NCBI GenBank assembly: GCA_023269825.1
Contig: JAGDWI010000001.1
Location: 120,492-184,491, forward strand
Reading direction: 5' to 3'
Source of the DNA: Desulfurococcaceae archaeon
GTDB lineage: Archaea > Thermoproteota > Thermoprotei_A > Sulfolobales > Desulfurococcaceae
DNA length: 64,000 bases
The notes under the pieces are model-generated. The model did no database searches and had not been told where the DNA came from. It was given only the letters and a program-made list of their open reading frames with translations. The position numbers and the translations under genes were made by a program. Positions 62,519-64,000 of the stretch are shown piece by piece. The first letter of the stretch is position 1. Every line of letters begins with the position of its first letter.

Positions 62519-63250
62519 TTACACCTTTGCCTTAAGTTTAACGAATGCTTCTTCTAGGTTTTCAGCGTTTAGTGATTCTTTTATTTCTCTCGGGGTTCCC
62601 TCACCAATGAGTTTTCCTCTGTATATGATGCCCACTCTGTGGGCAAGGTACTCGACTTCAAGCATATTGTGACTACTAAGTAGAACGGTTACGCCGAACT
62701 CTCTATTATACTTCTTAATTAACTCTCTGACAAATAATGCTTTTTCAACATCTAGTCCTGCTGTTGGTTCATCGAGTATTAGTAGTTTTGGTTTACTAGC
62801 TAAAACAACGCTTAAAGCTAGTGTTCTCTTCATGCCTTTACTGTATGTTCTAACAGGGCGCTTTAACTCTCTACCCAGACCACTAATACTTACTGCTTCT
62901 TCAACCGCTTTCTCTAACTCGGGTTCTCTATATCGCATTGAGAGCATGAATTTTATGAAATCTTCTCCGGATAAATCTCTATAAGCTCCAGCTTCCTCGG
63001 GTAGGTAATTTATTAGACTTCGAACCTTCAATGGATCTTTAACCACGTTGACTCCAAATACCTCCACTAAACCTCTTGTTGGTTTAATTAAAGTAGCTAC
63101 AATTCTTAAAGTAGTTGTTTTACCGCTACCATTCGGCCCTATTAATGCGTATATTTCCCCCGGTTTAACTTCAAATGATAAACCATTCAGTGCAATTGTA
63201 CTCCTACTGTAAACCTTATATAGGTCCTTTACCAGTACAGCGGAATACAA
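62519..63250 (-). CDS. ABC-2 type exporter ATPase (second NatA-like copy)
   Basis: A 243-residue ATPase with Walker A GPNGSGKTTTLR, signature RTYSKGMKRTLALSVVLAS, Walker B LLILDEPTAGLD and H-loop VLLSSHNM. INYLPEEAGAYRDLSG matches the paralogue at 58019, and the C-terminal NAENLEEAFVKLKA resembles SRNLEEVFEAATG there. Start TTG 63250 behind AAGGTGAG. It is divergent from the phosphoglycerate mutase gene across 91 bases. Confidence 0.94.
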   Translation of the reverse strand: MYSAVLVKDLYKVYSRSTIALNGLSFEVKPGEIYALIGPNGSGKTTTLRIVATLIKPTRGLVEVFGVNVVKDPLKVRSLINYLPEEAGAYRDLSGEDFIKFMLSMRYREPELEKAVEEAVSISGLGRELKRPVRTYSKGMKRTLALSVVLASKPKLLILDEPTAGLDVEKALFVRELIKKYNREFGVTVLLSSHNMLEVEYLAHRVGIIYRGKLIGEGTPREIKESLNAENLEEAFVKLKAKV

Positions 63251-63341
63251 TCAAGTACTCACCTTCACTCCTCATTTACTTAATTAATCTTATGAAGTGT
63301 TATTAATCCTGAGCGATTTGATTAAAGTTAAGGGGTTGATT

Positions 63342-64000
63342 ATGAAGTATAGGTTACTCTACCTAGTGTTAGATGGAATGGCGGATAGTATTAACGATGA
63401 AGTCACCACGCTTGAATTAGCTGATAAACCGGGATTAGATGAATTAGCGAGGAAAAGCATCTGTGGATTAATGTACACTGTTGGAAAAGGAATCGCACCG
63501 GAGAGCGATGAAGCCGTTATATCTATACTTGGATATGATCCACACGAGGTTTATACAGGGAGAGGCCCCATTGAAGCGCTTGGTGCTGGCTTAAATATAA
63601 GAGAAGGATATGAAGTCGCTTTCAGAGCGAATTTCGCGACTATTGACCCAGTTACTCGTAAAATCATTGATAGAAGAGTTGGCAGGAATCTATCAACAAG
63701 TGAAGCGAGAGAGCTAGCCAGAGCACTAGACAACATGGAGATAAGTATTCATCAAGGATACGCTAAAGTTGTAGCTACAATAGGTCATAGAGCAGTAGTA
63801 GTAATAGGTAGCAGGACGAGGAAATTATCACCAATGGTTAGTAATAATGATCCAGCATACCAGCGGAAAGGCTTGGTCAGTATTGCTGTTGAAAACCCCA
63901 AGCCATACGTAGAGCCAATAACACCGCTTGATAATAGCGAGGAATCGAAAGCAGCAGCAGAGATAGCTAATGCGTTCTTCGAGAAAGCGGTTGAAATCTT
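63342..64000 (+). CDS. apgM: Cofactor-independent phosphoglycerate mutase ApgM, 3' partial
   Basis: The first 219 codons of an archaeal 2,3-bisphosphoglycerate-independent phosphoglycerate mutase, running off the window end. It interconverts 3- and 2-phosphoglycerate. LLYLVLDGMAD gives the alkaline-phosphatase-superfamily metal Asp; APESDEAVISILGYDP contains the catalytic Ser (SDEA), and YTGRGPIEALGAG follows. The visible part also has ANFATIDP and VSNNDPAYQRKG. Start ATG 63342 lies behind GGGGTTGAT. It complements PEP synthase in the lower sugar pathway. Confidence 0.95.
   Translation, partial: MKYRLLYLVLDGMADSINDEVTTLELADKPGLDELARKSICGLMYTVGKGIAPESDEAVISILGYDPHEVYTGRGPIEALGAGLNIREGYEVAFRANFATIDPVTRKIIDRRVGRNLSTSEARELARALDNMEISIHQGYAKVVATIGHRAVVVIGSRTRKLSPMVSNNDPAYQRKGLVSIAVENPKPYVEPITPLDNSEESKAAAEIANAFFEKAVEI

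Overview
The window reads as a chromosomal segment of a hyperthermophilic crenarchaeote, most likely Desulfurococcales. This rests on archaeal-type genes: Hjc resolvase, class I LysRS, archaeal IleRS and LeuRS, TYW1, NadM, a PIN-ATPase, PDO, a ThiR-like regulator and ApgM. It is supported by BRE/TATA promoters, frequent TTG and GTG starts behind GGTG-type Shine-Dalgarno sites, an AT-rich composition and apparent C/D box sRNAs. The genus is not determinable from sequence reading alone. I found no tRNA, rRNA, CRISPR array or intact insertion sequence.

Layout. 1-2870: end of a membrane-anchored surface protein, then an intergenic stretch with a probable PIN-domain relic. 2875-13673: an ion permease, cytidine deaminase and three aminoacyl-tRNA synthetases (IleRS, LysRS, LeuRS) with a dolichol-phosphate-mannose-synthase-like glycosyltransferase. 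13806-24173: MarC protein, a Pyrococcus-type ferredoxin with an Asp cluster ligand, M20 peptidase, biotin carboxylase, PEP synthase, a COG2403 GTPase, a PIN/KH ATPase and Hjc. 24254-33903: three secreted proteins with Thr-rich stalks and C-terminal membrane anchors (phosphoesterase, glucodextranase-C-domain protein, ABC binding protein), followed by a fused double permease and its ATPase. 33906-45458: phosphoesterase, kinase-like protein, two small regulators, PhoU-like protein, SpeA-type decarboxylase, PDO, TYW1, and the biotin carrier, carboxyltransferase and thiolase genes. 45569-50135: HD hydrolase, a nadM/CinA-like/DUF998 operon, and threonine dehydratase. 50219-58750: an alpha-glucan cluster (glycosyltransferase, two GH57 enzymes, a maltokinase-like protein) next to an ABC-2 exporter. 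58832-64000: a ThiR-like regulator, a zinc-ribbon protein, a second ABC-2 exporter, and the start of phosphoglycerate mutase.

How the genes fit together. Biotin carboxylase (16453), biotin carrier (42196) and carboxyltransferase (42721) can form one acyl-CoA carboxylase although scattered. PEP synthase and ApgM belong to glycolysis/gluconeogenesis. The GH57, glycosyltransferase and kinase-like genes point to storage glucan turnover. The binding protein, double permease and ATPase form one importer.

Most noteworthy is a set of C/D box sRNA candidates. Three of them (34494-34542 minus, 42135-42183 plus, 48488-48536 plus) share exactly the same spacing: C box, 12 nt, D', 3 nt, C', 12 nt, D. A fourth, weaker one lies at 39305-39363 minus. 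One sits between its own TATA box and the start codon of the biotin carrier gene, with its D box touching the Shine-Dalgarno site. Another abuts the start codon of a phosphoesterase gene. Other points of interest are a two-state stem element at 35351-35400, a CinA-like gene that seems to start at CTG, and a SpeA-type decarboxylase in a crenarchaeal background.
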